A stretch of DNA of 64,000 nt from Hemicordylus capensis. Taxonomy: Eukaryota; Chordata; Lepidosauria; Squamata; Cordylidae. The translations under genes were made by a program, and so were the position numbers. Positions 12,150-21,297 of this stretch are shown here, one piece after another. The notes under the pieces are model-generated. The model had not been told where the DNA came from, made no database searches, and worked only from the letters and a program-made list of their open reading frames with translations. Location of the stretch: positions 415,736,687 to 415,800,686 of the forward strand of contig NC_069658.1 of assembly GCF_027244095.1 (NCBI RefSeq), given 5' to 3'. Numbering within the stretch: the first letter of the stretch is position 1; each line of letters begins with the position of its first letter.

Positions 12150-12240
12150 TATGTGAACATAAGAATATAAGAACAGCCTTGCTGTGTCAGACCTAAGGCC
12201 GATCTAGTCCAGAACCCTGTTTTACACAATGGCACACCAT
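12150..12240 (-). mobile_element. CR1 LINE 3' tail, reverse
   Basis: AAGAACAGCCTTGCTGTGTC then AGGCCGATCTAGTCCAG and CCTGTTTTACACAATGG is the CR1 3' end on the minus strand. It abuts an L2-type tail at 12241. Confidence 0.75.
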
Positions 12241-12485
12241 AGTTATTTATTTATTTAACACATTTTAATACCACCCAAAACGCAAGTTTTCTGGGCAGTT
12301 TACAACAAAACAATAAAAACAACCAATAAAAAGATTATAACATTTCAACAATTAAAATTTAAAACATTAAAACACAATTAAAACAATATCTAATTAAAAA
12401 CCTGGGTGAACAAATGTGTCTTGACTGTCTTTTTAAAAGTTGTAAGAGATGGGGAGGTTCTTATTGTAGCAGGAAGTTTGAGACC
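12241..12485 (-). mobile_element. L2-type LINE 3' end, reverse
   Basis: It begins with a TTATTTATTTATT array followed by CTGGGCAGTTTACAACAAAA, the reverse of a squamate L2 3' tail. Farther in, the minus strand reads TTFKKTVKTHLFTQVF, close to the L2 ORF2 C-terminus. Truncated on its 5' side near 12485. Confidence 0.65.
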
Positions 12486-13079
12486 CGTCCCTAGTAGCCA
12501 CCAGATGAGCTGGTGGCAACTGCAGACGAACCTCTCCAGATGATCTCAATGGGCGGTGTGGTTAATAGCAAAGAAGACGTTCTCTTATGCCTTGGGAAAC
12601 CACACAACCAGGAGATGAAATCATGCTCCCTCTCTTGCCGCTGCTGCTCTGCACTTTGCGCAGCACTCTGCACTTTAAAAAATCCAGTTTTTCCATCTCG
12701 AGAATCTACAGTTTGCTTTGATAAAAGCCAAATTCTTGACTTTCCTGGTACAAGAGTGTGAACTAGAGCAGGCCAAGCCAGCTATTCCTGATAGATAATG
12801 GGGCATTTCCAGGGAAACACAGCTGGGGCAGATATATGAAACAGTAGCCACTGTAGCAGTCGTGCCAAATCCGAGGCTGCGCCTTTGAGAGGGAGAAAGA
12901 CGAATCACTGTTCCCAGCATCGGCTAGCCTTTGACAGGGTAGAAGTCAGGTTCCAGTCTGATGCTTCAAAGCACACCAGTAATTCCCATCCATTGGTGGA
13001 GCGGGGGCGGGGGGAAGCAGCCTTGGGGTATCAGTGTGAGTTAGGGGGTTGTTGTTGTTTAAAATAATGAAATATTAAA
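12486..13079. other. Intergenic, no gene seen
   Basis: No conserved coding exon is recognised. A short GTT run at 13048-13058 is the only simple repeat. Confidence 0.45.
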
Positions 13080-13510
13080 GCCTCCCCATCCACCTTCAGG
13101 TTGATGCAGAATTATCTCAATTTGCATGGGGCTGGGAGAGAGTTGGCTGAGTCAACAGCACACAAGGAGATTGGGCTGATTAATTATGAATTAGGACAAA
13201 TTGGTGGCCTGCTACTCACTAATCTATGTAAATAAGGACGATAATACCATGAGTGCCTGTGCAAACAGGAGCTCGCTAAGGAGAGACAGACAGGCCAGCT
13301 CTCTGCAGTGGCGGGTCAGGGGAGACTTTGTGTTGCTATTAATTTTTATGGGGCGATGGCATGAAATTTACATGGGCAATGAGATGTCCATCTCATGGGT
13401 TGCCCTGTTAAAATTAATGCTAAGTGCATCTCTTGCTCCACTAACGAAATGGATGGGGCACGGATTGCAGAGGGGAATGAGTGAAAAATTGAAGAACCCA
13501 AAAGGGTATC
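13080..13510. promoter_or_regulatory. Candidate conserved non-coding element
   Basis: This block does not resemble any repeat in the window and is dense in short developmental factor-type motifs: TTTGCAT (octamer core), GATTAATTATGAATTAG (several homeodomain TAAT cores), TATGTAAATAA (forkhead core) and AAATTAATGC. No reading frame fits a family. The call is inference from base composition and motif density only; conservation could not be tested here. Confidence 0.3.
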
Positions 13511-13980
13511 CCTGCCCACCCGTCTGCATATTTATCTCAGAATGTAAGATCAGAAAGGGTGGTTTTTTTAATTAATACAAGCATCTAGCAGCCTGAGAAA
13601 CTACTTTCTTTTTGTGTGTGTGCTAACAATGTAGAATCCTTCCTTTCAGCAGCAAACAGACCTTCAGAATGGAATATGTATTATTATTGCACTAAGAATG
13701 CCACACATGGAGAACAGGTGATCCTTCCCAAAAAGTCACAAATGAAGAGAATGGAGAACTAAGCAAGATGCATACAATAAAATATTGGATCAATTAAGTA
13801 TATTAAAATATACAAGTACAAATATGCAATACAGGAAAGCTCCTGCAGTGTTTCAGCAAGTTCTGGTTTGCTTTAACTCTGTTCATTATTAAGACTTTTC
13901 ACAACAGATTGGCCGGATCCACGACTGTGTGCATCTTTTCCAGGGTTTTCACAAATGGTGAAAATGCAGTCATCACACAC
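13511..13980. other. Intergenic, no gene seen
   Basis: AT-rich sequence without recognisable exon or repeat, up to the SINE at 13981. Confidence 0.45.
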
Positions 13981-14217
13981 GAGGCCAGCATGGTATAGTG
14001 GTTAGAGTGCTGGACTAGGACCGGGGAGACCCAAGTTCAAATCCCCATTCAGCCATGAAACTAGCTGGGTGACTCTGGGCCAGTCACTTCTCTCTCAGCC
14101 TAACCTACTTCACAGGGTTGTTGTGAAAGAGAAACTCAAGTATGTAGTACACCGCTCTGGGCTCCTTGGAGGAAGAGCGGGATATAAATGTCATCATCAT
14201 CATCATCATCATCATCT
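13981..14217 (+). mobile_element. tRNA-headed squamate SINE, near full length
   Basis: The head GTGGTTAGAGTGCTGGACTA (A-box region) and GTTCAAATCCCCATTC (B box) come from a tRNA. The body has CTCAGCCTAACCTACTTCAC and AGGGTTGTTGTGA; the end has CTCCTTGGAGGAAGAGCGGG then GATATAAATG and a CAT array. The 3' end resembles the L2 tail, which suggests mobilisation by L2. The nearest copy is at 17895. Confidence 0.88.
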
Positions 14218-14275
14218 TGCCAAGGACATCACACTAATTCCTTGATGTAAGTGCCTTCTGCACAGGAATTTCATA

Positions 14276-14518
14276 ATGTGTCAAAATGTTTGTATTGTCT
14301 CAGACTCTTGCTATATCCTTGATTTTGTGTGTCCTTGCATCTGTACTGTGGTGAAGGCAGAGATCTTGTACAAAGAGTTCAACACATCCCAATTAGGAGT
14401 TTTCTGTTTGTTCATTATGCTGTCGATGCTGCCACCTGGCGTTATAAAGCATATTCTAGGATGGAGACTTAAACTGGGTTGCATCTGGAGCAAGACAAAA
14501 TAGAAAGAGCTGCCTGTG
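14276..14518. other. Short unassigned stretch between SINE copies
   Basis: No feature recognised. The stretch separates a full SINE from a 5'-truncated one. Confidence 0.4.
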
Positions 14519-14655
14519 CTCTCTGGGCCAGTCACTTCTCTCTCAGCCTAACCTACTTCACAGGGTTGTTGTGAGGAGAAACTTAAGTGTGTAGTACACC
14601 GCTCTGGGCTCCTTGGAGGAAGAGTGGGATATAAAATGTAAATAAATAAATAAAA
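14519..14655 (+). mobile_element. tRNA-headed SINE, 5' truncated
   Basis: Starts at CTCTGGGCCAGTCACTTCTC and carries the same body and end as the copy at 13981, then an AAATAA array. The tRNA head is missing. Confidence 0.85.
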
Positions 14656-14769
14656 TAACATAAAATAAAAATAAACTGAATTGTAGCTCAGTATGCCATT
14701 GGCTACTTTTGCACATAATGCCAAAGCGGAGGTGAACACGCCAGAGGTGTGGAACCACAGTTTTATCAC

Positions 14770-15066
14770 TAGGGATGTGCAAAACATGATTTGGATGTGT
14801 TTTGCACATGGTTGCTGACCATACAAATGGCCATTGCACATGCATGGAGGACATGTGTGTGCTGGCATTGCGCAGGGACAGATGGGGGAGAGCACTGCTG
14901 GAGCACAATGATAGCTGGGGGTGGGCGCTGCAATTAAGGAAGTGGCGGTGAGTGGCAGAGGAGCAAGTATGGACCTGCTCTCCTCCATGTTAAAGGGGAT
15001 GTGTAATCCCTTTCATGTTAAAGGGATGCGATTTGGTGTCCAGATCATGTTTCGTGCACATCCCTG
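14770..15066. mobile_element. hAT MITE, TAGGGATGTGCA ends
   Basis: The ends TAGGGATGTGCAAAACATG and CATGTTTCGTGCACATCCCT are inverted. The flanks are TTTATCAC (14762-14769) and TTTGTCAC (15067-15074), an 8-bp duplication with one mismatch. The interior (CTGCTCTCCTCCATGTTAAA) is close to the copy at 9335 but not to those at 34744, 43703 or 54889. Confidence 0.85.
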
Positions 15067-16245
15067 TTTGTCACAAAAGTGACCCGAGGTTTCTGAGCTG
15101 AAACTGTACCTGAACCTTCAGTTTGTAATGAGTTTCGCTGCTCTAACCTAACTTCTAAGGCAGCATCATTTCATGCAAATTCTGCCACTGTCGTAACCTG
15201 GGTTTCGTGCTTTAGCTGCTGCCAAAACCATAGAGAGGGCATCTCAGAAACGTGGCTGCTCTATGCCCCCCCCCACTTCTTGCTGGCCACCTCTCTGAGC
15301 CCTTGCTCTGCCCCCCACCCCAATCTCTGCACTCCTCCAGCCATTGCAATCTCTGCACTCCTCCCGTGTTGCTCCATCCCAAGCTTCAAAGGAAAGGAGA
15401 AGCCACATCGGGGGATGCTTGCTTTCCACTGTGTCTCATGTTCCCCTCTTTGCAATCTGCAGGAAAAGGGGGTGGGATGACAAGACGGGTACTTTGTGGA
15501 GAGGTCTCCACACATCAAGTGATGAAAAAGTATTTGCACAATCACATGGATTCCCAATGGCACCATAAACTGGGCAACCCAGTTTCCCATGCCAGGGGAG
15601 TGATACCTGGGCTCTGGGTTAAAGGCAGACCCTGGAATTCTTGAGTGGCTCTGCTCTATTTTTTGTACAAATTAGTAGGGGAAGTGGGGGGCAGCCCCTT
15701 GGGTACAAGCAATTAGTCTCCGGCATTACTCATGAGAAAAACCATCTTGAGGTACACCAGGATGATGTTTCAAGGGCTGGATCGCTAAAAATGTGTGACG
15801 ATGCACCTTCTCCCAAGGTCCATTCTCTCGTGAGAGTGGCAGGCCATAGAGAGAGACATGCAGGCCTGAGGGCTGTTGCTGCCCAGCCCCATTGCTAGAT
15901 CCATGCAAGCCCCAAGGAAGGGTACCACACCAACACCTTTCCAGGTCATGGGGAGTGGTGGACAGTGGGAGTGAAAGTGCTCGCTCTGGAAGTCTGGCCA
16001 TCCCTCGACACATAGGCATGTTGACATTTGCTCAGCATGGCCACCCTGCTTCCCAGGGATGGCTAAAAATAGGGGCTCCCCTCATCTGCGATTCCCCACG
16101 GCGGCCAATCTGCATACACCACAACGCGGCCCCGGCCCAGGAATTTTGAATATGTACAAGGAGCTGGTGTCCCCTCTATTTTTTATCACCAGTGAGCAGA
16201 AAGAGTTTTGTTCTGGGTGGCACTATCAAGGCAGTGTGTGCACAT

Positions 16246-16310
<65 letters not shown>

Positions 16311-17894
16311 TCCCCCCCTCTCTCACACACAGAATCAGTTAATTTTTTAAAATTTCCTCAAGCCCCCATAAATAATTAATGCATCATGCAAAAATTCTTA
16401 ACTTTACCCCACCTCCGGTCTGGGCTGCTGGAGTGGGGGTAGGGCTGCTGCTGCTGCCCGTCCTCCTCCTGTCGTCCTCCCCTGTCGTCCCCCCCCCCAC
16501 CTGCAGGCCCCCACCTCCAGTCTCTCTGGGTTGCCAGAGAGGAGCCGCTGCCGCCACTGCTGCCCGTCCGCCTCCCTCCATTCTCCTCTGGCTGGAGGAG
16601 GAGGAGGCCGAGGTCTGGCTAGAGTGGGGAGGGAGGTGGTGGCGTGGAGGCGGCAGCCCAGCCACGGAGAGGAGGAAATGAGGTAATGCTTCCCTTTCCA
16701 GCTGGGGAAATGGGATGCCGGGCAGTTGGGTGGCAGTAGCGGGCGCGCCCACTAGAAACGGCTGTGTGGTGGCCCGGACATTGTTGCACATGCACACACA
16801 GAGTAAAGCCTTCTAGGAGCCATCTCCAATCTTGCCAGACGGAGCCCACAGGGAAATGGCCAGACACATGGAGCAGCCCAGAATCCTTGGGAGTTTGTGG
16901 CGCTTGAGTGGAGAGGGGAGGGCAAGGAGTATGAGCCTTCTCTTTGAACAGGTACACTGGGGACCCCACATCAGTGGGGACCCCACATCAATGGGTCCCC
17001 CTATAATTGAATGGCCTAACACATGAAGGCACAGTCCAATGGAGACCCAAACCTCATGGAGTCTCTGGCCCTCCCCAGTGGACTGGCCCACTCATAAGCG
17101 GGCTAATCCTCAGCTGGCAAGCTGACCTGGGGGCAGGAGAGTGTTGCGGGTTCCTGGACTGCTTTGACTGAGTCTGCTATCACAAAAGCATCCTTTGTCA
17201 CAGTGGACCAGACCCCAAGATCCTTTGCCTGCCCTCATATACACACCCCCTTCTAGGAAGTCATGATCCTGGAGTAACAGAAAAATAGTTCCCCTCTCCA
17301 CTCCCCAGTTACCAGTAATTGTGCTTGTACAAGTCTATTTGGCACGGCGGGGCTCTTGCAAGGGTGGCAGTGCAAGTGGTGTGAGGAAAAGAGTTTAAAT
17401 ACCCTTTCCCTACCAAGGGTGGGCAGGCCATGCCAAAAAGGCATGATCATGCTGGGCATGCCCCCTTGAAGATTGTGGCCAATGGTTGCCACCCTGGTGA
17501 TGCCTTGCCCACAGTTTGGTGGCGTGAGTGCTGTGGAGCATGCTGGGATGCAGCCTCGGCAGACCAGGAAGCAGGAGGAGCTTCTCTGCCCTGAATCCAG
17601 AGTTTGTCTGACCCGGGTTGGAAGATCGTGATACATGAAGATTCCCAGAGTCAAGAATTAACTTCAGGCTCATCAACCTGCGGTTTCATACTATGTCTGA
17701 AAGAGCCTGTTGTTGAGCTCTGACTGGATAAGCCATAGCCTGGGGGTAGACTGAATTATTTTTATTATTAATTATTAATTAATTAATTATCATAATCATA
17801 ATCAACATCATCATTAAAAATATTTATACCCCTGCCCATCCAGTACACTACTGCTTGGGGCAGCTCACAACAATAAAATAGATACAAGGTATCA
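15067..17894. other. Intergenic, no gene seen; GC-rich patches
   Basis: Contains a (CT)n run (16249-16307) and a GC-rich, pyrimidine/purine-biased patch at 16400-16780 giving long open frames on both strands through skewed composition, not through recognised domains. Short doubled text (GGGGACCCCACATCA twice) lies at 16970-17000. No host exon is recognised. Confidence 0.45.
16249..16307. repeat. (CT)n microsatellite
   Basis: About 29 CT units followed by a C-rich run. Confidence 0.95.
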
Positions 17895-18102
17895 GAGAGC
17901 CAGCGTGGTGTAGTGGTTAGAGTGCTGGACTAGGACCGGGGAGACCCGAGTTCAAATCCCCGTTCAGCCACGAAACTAGCTGGGTGACTCTGGGCCAGTC
18001 ACTTCTCTCAGCCTAACCTAAATCACAGGGTTGTTGTGAAAGAGAAACTCAAGTATGTAGTACACCGCTCTGGGCTCCTTGGAGGAAGAGCGGGATATAA
18101 CT
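17895..18102 (+). mobile_element. tRNA-headed squamate SINE
   Basis: Near-identical to the copy at 13981: GAGCCAGCGTGGTGTAGTGG, B box GTTCAAATCCCCGTTC, end GGAGGAAGAGCGGGATATAA. Its normal tail is replaced by an R4/Dong-like tail starting at about 18103. Confidence 0.88.
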
Positions 18103-18505
18103 GTAGTCGAGAAGAAAGAAAAACAAGTCAAAATAATTGACATAGCAATACCAGGGGATAGCAGAATAGAAGAAAAAGAAATAGAAAAAATCACCAAATA
18201 CAAAGATCTACAAATTGAAATTGAAAGGCTGTGGCAGAAAAAGACCCAAATAATCCCAGTGGTAATTGGCGCCCTGGGTGCAGTTCCAAAAGACCTTGAA
18301 GAGCACCTCAACACCAAAGGGGCCACAGAAATCACCATCAGCCAATTACAAAAAGCAGCTTTATTGGGAACAGCCTATATTCTGCGACGATATCTATAAC
18401 AATTGACAATAAAATTCTGGCATCCCAGGTCCTTGGGAAGGACTCGATGTCTGGATAAAACAAACCAGTCAATAACACCTATCTGACTGTGTGAATAAAT
18501 AATAA
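18103..18505 (+). mobile_element. LINE 3' end with REL-endonuclease C-terminus (R4/Dong-like)
   Basis: The + strand reads IDIAIPGDSRIEEKEIEKIT then KYKDLQIEIERLW and IPVVIGALGAVP, ending LLGTAYILRRYL and a stop. The PGD...E.K...KY pattern and the VIGALG segment are those of the restriction-like endonuclease end of site-biased non-LTR elements such as R4/Dong. The 3' UTR ends in AATAATAATAAA. It is strongly 5' truncated; two more copies are at 47291 and 61566. Clade is inferred, since no RT is present. Confidence 0.62.
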
Positions 18506-18599
18506 TAAAATAAAACTAATAAAATTAACCAAATTAAGTAAACAAGTTAAAAGTCCAGGCTAAAACTACAATCAGAATTAAGTTTCAAATTAAAAGTTA

Positions 18600-18900
18600 T
18601 TTAAAACTCTAAAAAATAAGAATTATAAAAACTAAAGAACCTACCAGATATAACCAAAGATGGAACATTTAAAAGCCTCTGTAAAAAGATGTGTTTTTAG
18701 CTGTTGTTTTTAAAAAACACTGAGGGAGGGAGCATGGCGAAGCTCTTCAGGGTGGGCGTTCCAAAGCCGAGGGGCCACAACCGAAAAGTCCCTGTCTCTA
18801 GTCCTCACTAACTGGATCTCTGTTAGTGGCAGGGTCATGAGCAGGGCCTGAGATGATGAGCGGAGGGCCCTGGTAGATTCATATGGGTGAATGCAAATGC
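18600..18900 (-). mobile_element. L2 LINE 3' end, reverse
   Basis: The minus strand reads RDRDFSVVAPRLWNAHPEEL then APSLSVF and KTHLFTEAF, the C-terminus of L2 ORF2 (compare FSVAASRLWNAFPVAIRSSA near 1575). The tail side merges with A-rich sequence near 18510-18640. Confidence 0.75.
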
Positions 18901-18921
18901 GAATGAAGCAATTACAAGTTA

Positions 18922-19259
18922 AGCGCTCGTGTGGTGTAGTGGTTAAAGAAATGTTTCTTATCCTTGGGCCCCCAGATGATGTTGGACTACAACTCCCATC
19001 ATCTCCAGACATGGCCTTTGTGGCTGAGGATGATGGGAATTGTAGTCCAACAACATCTGGGGGCCCAAGGTTAAGAAACCTTGGGTTAAAGTATTGGATT
19101 AGGAGAAGGTAGGCCCAATACTGGGTGACTTTGGGCCACTGTCTTTTAACCTAGCCTATCTCACAGGATTTTGGTGATGAGAAAAGAGGGGAGAATCATG
19201 TACACCATCCTCAGATTCCTGGAGGGAGTGTGAAATACAAAATTAACAACAACAACAAC
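18922..19259 (+). mobile_element. tRNA-headed SINE split by a MITE
   Basis: The head GTGTGGTGTAGTGGTTAAAG (18929-18948) continues after the MITE as GGTTAAAGTATTGGATTAGG. The rest shows a diverged body (CTATCTCACAGGATTTTGGT) and an ACAACAACAACA tail. It is the host of the insertion at 18949. Confidence 0.75.
18949..19083. mobile_element. Palindromic hAT MITE
   Basis: It is an almost complete palindrome: CTTGGGCCCCCAGATG at the left mirrors CATCTGGGGGCCCAAG at the right, and ACTACAACTCCCATCATC mirrors GATGATGGGAATTGTAGT. An 8-bp duplication, GGTTAAAG, lies on each side (18941-18948, 19084-19091) and interrupts the SINE head, so the boundaries are certain. The ends read (C)AAGGTTTCTTAACC, one side changed. 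Confidence 0.85.
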
Positions 19260-19391
19260 AGCGGTCATGTGAGTGCTTCACCATTAATGTAATGCTTAGG
19301 ACTCAGTTCAGTAACCACAGTACTTAACTGCAGCCAGAATTCAGTCCCAGAACATGCAACTGAGCCTTGAAACATGTGGGACATTAATAAA
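19260..19391. other. Short unassigned stretch
   Basis: No feature recognised between the SINE tail and the GC-rich repeat. Confidence 0.4.
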
Positions 19392-20000
19392 GAAAACTAA
19401 TGGGACCCGGGCACAGAGCATCTGCGCCTCTAGTTGGGCCCAGCTGCCCCCCGCCTTCATGCCGGCATGCCCGGCTTTTTGGCTGGCTGACCAGCTGACC
19501 GACTACTCCCCACCACCATTGTCCCCCCAGGCCAGGCTGTCCTGCTGCTGCCTCCCGCCGGCCAGGCTAGGCTGGCCCGCCACCACTTCCTCCACACAGC
19601 TGGGCCAGGGCCTGCCACCACTGCCGTCTCACCCTGGCGGGCGGGCCAGAGCCAGGCTGTCCCGCCGCTGCTGCCTCCCACCTCCTCCTTCTGGCCGGCG
19701 GGGCTTTCCCCACCATCTGCCTGCCGTCCACTCACCTCCTCGCCGCCGCCATTATTTCTCCCCGCTGCCGCCTCTCGCCTCCTCCTCCCAGCCGGCGGGG
19801 CTTCACCACCGTCCGCCCACCTCTTCAGGCCAGCGGGGCTTCGTCCGCTGACCGACCGCCCACTTGCCCGCCTCCTTGCCGCCACCACCATTATTTCTCT
19901 CTGCTTCAGTGCTGGAACTCACACATGCTCTCTGTCAGCCAATTGCCTCATTTCTGCCACATCCCCACTCATCCTGTCTTAGAGAAATAATTATATAGAA
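19392..20000 (-). mobile_element. GC-rich repeat, possibly Helitron-like
   Basis: Read on the minus strand it ends with a hairpin motif CGCAGATGCTCTGTG about 10 bp before its end, and it starts with an AT-rich TATATAATTATTTCTCTAAG. The copy at 49608 has the same motif, CGCAGATGCTCTGCG, at the same end. A 3' hairpin near the end without a target duplication suits a Helitron, but neither the 5' TC nor the 3' CTRR end could be fixed. The GC-rich middle gives long open frames on both strands that I regard as composition artefacts. Confidence 0.35.
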
Positions 20001-20277
20001 GATAATATGTTTGAACATGTGTAGAATGTCTTTCTGTAGAGTCTCTTCAATTAGCCCATGTGCAAGTGGGACTATGGGGCAGGGTCTTTAGATCAGATCA
20101 CACCACTTTTAAGCAGACCTGAGTACCTGGTGTGTCTCATTTTAGAAATCAAGCTCTGTTAAGAGCCATCCATCTTTTCCTAATTCTTCTTATGCAGCCC
20201 AAAGATGTATGTGGTTGGAAAAGGCCCTGCAGCTGTTTCTCAGGAAGTCAAGACCAGGCAGGGAGAAACCTCAAATA

Positions 20278-20411
20278 GGGCTGCTCATCTTTGGCCCTCC
20301 TGCAGATGTTGGCCTACAACTCCCATAATCCCTGTCTATTGGCCACTGTGGCTGGGGATGATGGGAGTTCTAGTTCAAAAACAGCTGGGGGGCCTAAGTT
20401 GAGCAGGCCTG
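20278..20411. mobile_element. Palindromic MITE (GGGCTGCTCA ends)
   Basis: Inverted ends GGGCTGCTCATCTTTGGCCC and GGGCCTAAGTTGAGCAGGCC-type surround the shared core CTACAACTCCCATAATCCC and GGGGATGATGGGAGTTCTAG. No clear target duplication was found. Confidence 0.72.
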
Positions 20412-20629
20412 CCAGAGGAACTTACACATATCATGTCTGCAAGTTCTTGTCATGCAGAGCTGTGCCGGATTGTTAGGGGTTTAACTCAAACCCCTTCTGT
20501 TTCAAATCTGCTTCCAGAAACAATGTCTCATTGTGACACATTCAATGAGATTTTTGCAGATAAAATCCCCCGCATCCGTGCTGATCTCGACTAAAATATT
20601 TCTGCAGGGCCAGTTAGCAGAGTGTCTGG

Positions 20630-20947
20630 CAGGGGCGTAACTACCATTAGGCAAGGGGAGGCAGTCATCTTGGGGCCCCACTGCCTCGAGGGGGCCCCCA
20701 GAGGCACATCACATGACTCCCCACCTGTCCATGTTGCACCCCCTATGAATTATGTTGAGTCTCTTGGAGATCGGCAGGAGCAGAGAGTAAAAAAACTAGA
20801 TTCAATGTGAACTAGATATTCACTGTATTCATAATGGGGATGTGAGTGTGAGTGCACGATATATTGTGAAGTGTGTGTGTGTATATCAGCGAGGGGCCCA
20901 TTTTAAAATCTTGTCTCTGGGCCCCCTCCAACCTTGCTACGCCCCTG
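20630..20947. mobile_element. hAT MITE, CAGGGGCGTA ends
   Basis: Ends are CAGGGGCGTAACTACC and CTTGCTACGCCCCTG. The perfect 8-bp duplication GTGTCTGG flanks it (20622-20629, 20948-20955). The inner text GGGGCCCCACTGCCT and CATTTTAAAATCTTGTCTCT resembles the copy at 4661 in reverse order. Confidence 0.9.
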
Positions 20948-21087
20948 GTGTCTGGCAATCCCTCTTGTGAGATTAGATTGGATCAGTTTCAGTTTGTGAC
21001 TCCTAAGAATGTGGACAAGCTGTCTACCACCTGTTCTTTGGATCCTTGCCCAACATAGCTGATTTCATCTTGCAGGGAGGTTGTTGG

Positions 21088-21289
21088 CAGAGGTACACCT
21101 AGGTAATTTTGGAGCCTGGACCTAAAGGCCTTTGGAGCTCCTCCCGCTGCAAGTTAAGCATCTTTTTTTTTAATACATAGGTTCTTGAGAGCACAAACCA
21201 CAACACCCAGGACAGACTAAAGACAACTTGGGGCCCCCAGGGCGTGTGGAGGACCTGGATTTCAAAGTCCAGAGGTAACAGCGCCACTG
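21088..21289. mobile_element. hAT MITE, CAGAGGTACACCTAGG ends
   Basis: Starts CAGAGGTACACCTAGGTAAT and ends GGTAACAGCGCCACTG. The perfect 8-bp duplication GTTGTTGG flanks it (21080-21087, 21290-21297). It is closely related to the element at 31600, sharing CCTAGGTAATTTTGGAG and GGACAGACTAAAG. Confidence 0.88.
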
Positions 21290-21297
21290 GTTGTTGG

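Noticed and set aside
15252-16681. Long open frames on both strands in 15.2-16.8 kb
   Set aside because: They follow C-rich and CT-rich composition, overlap in opposite strands and show no family motif or splice frame.
19354-19891. 165- and 144-residue overlapping frames
   Set aside because: Proline/alanine-rich and arginine/glycine-rich mirror frames from a GC-rich repeat; no conserved domain.
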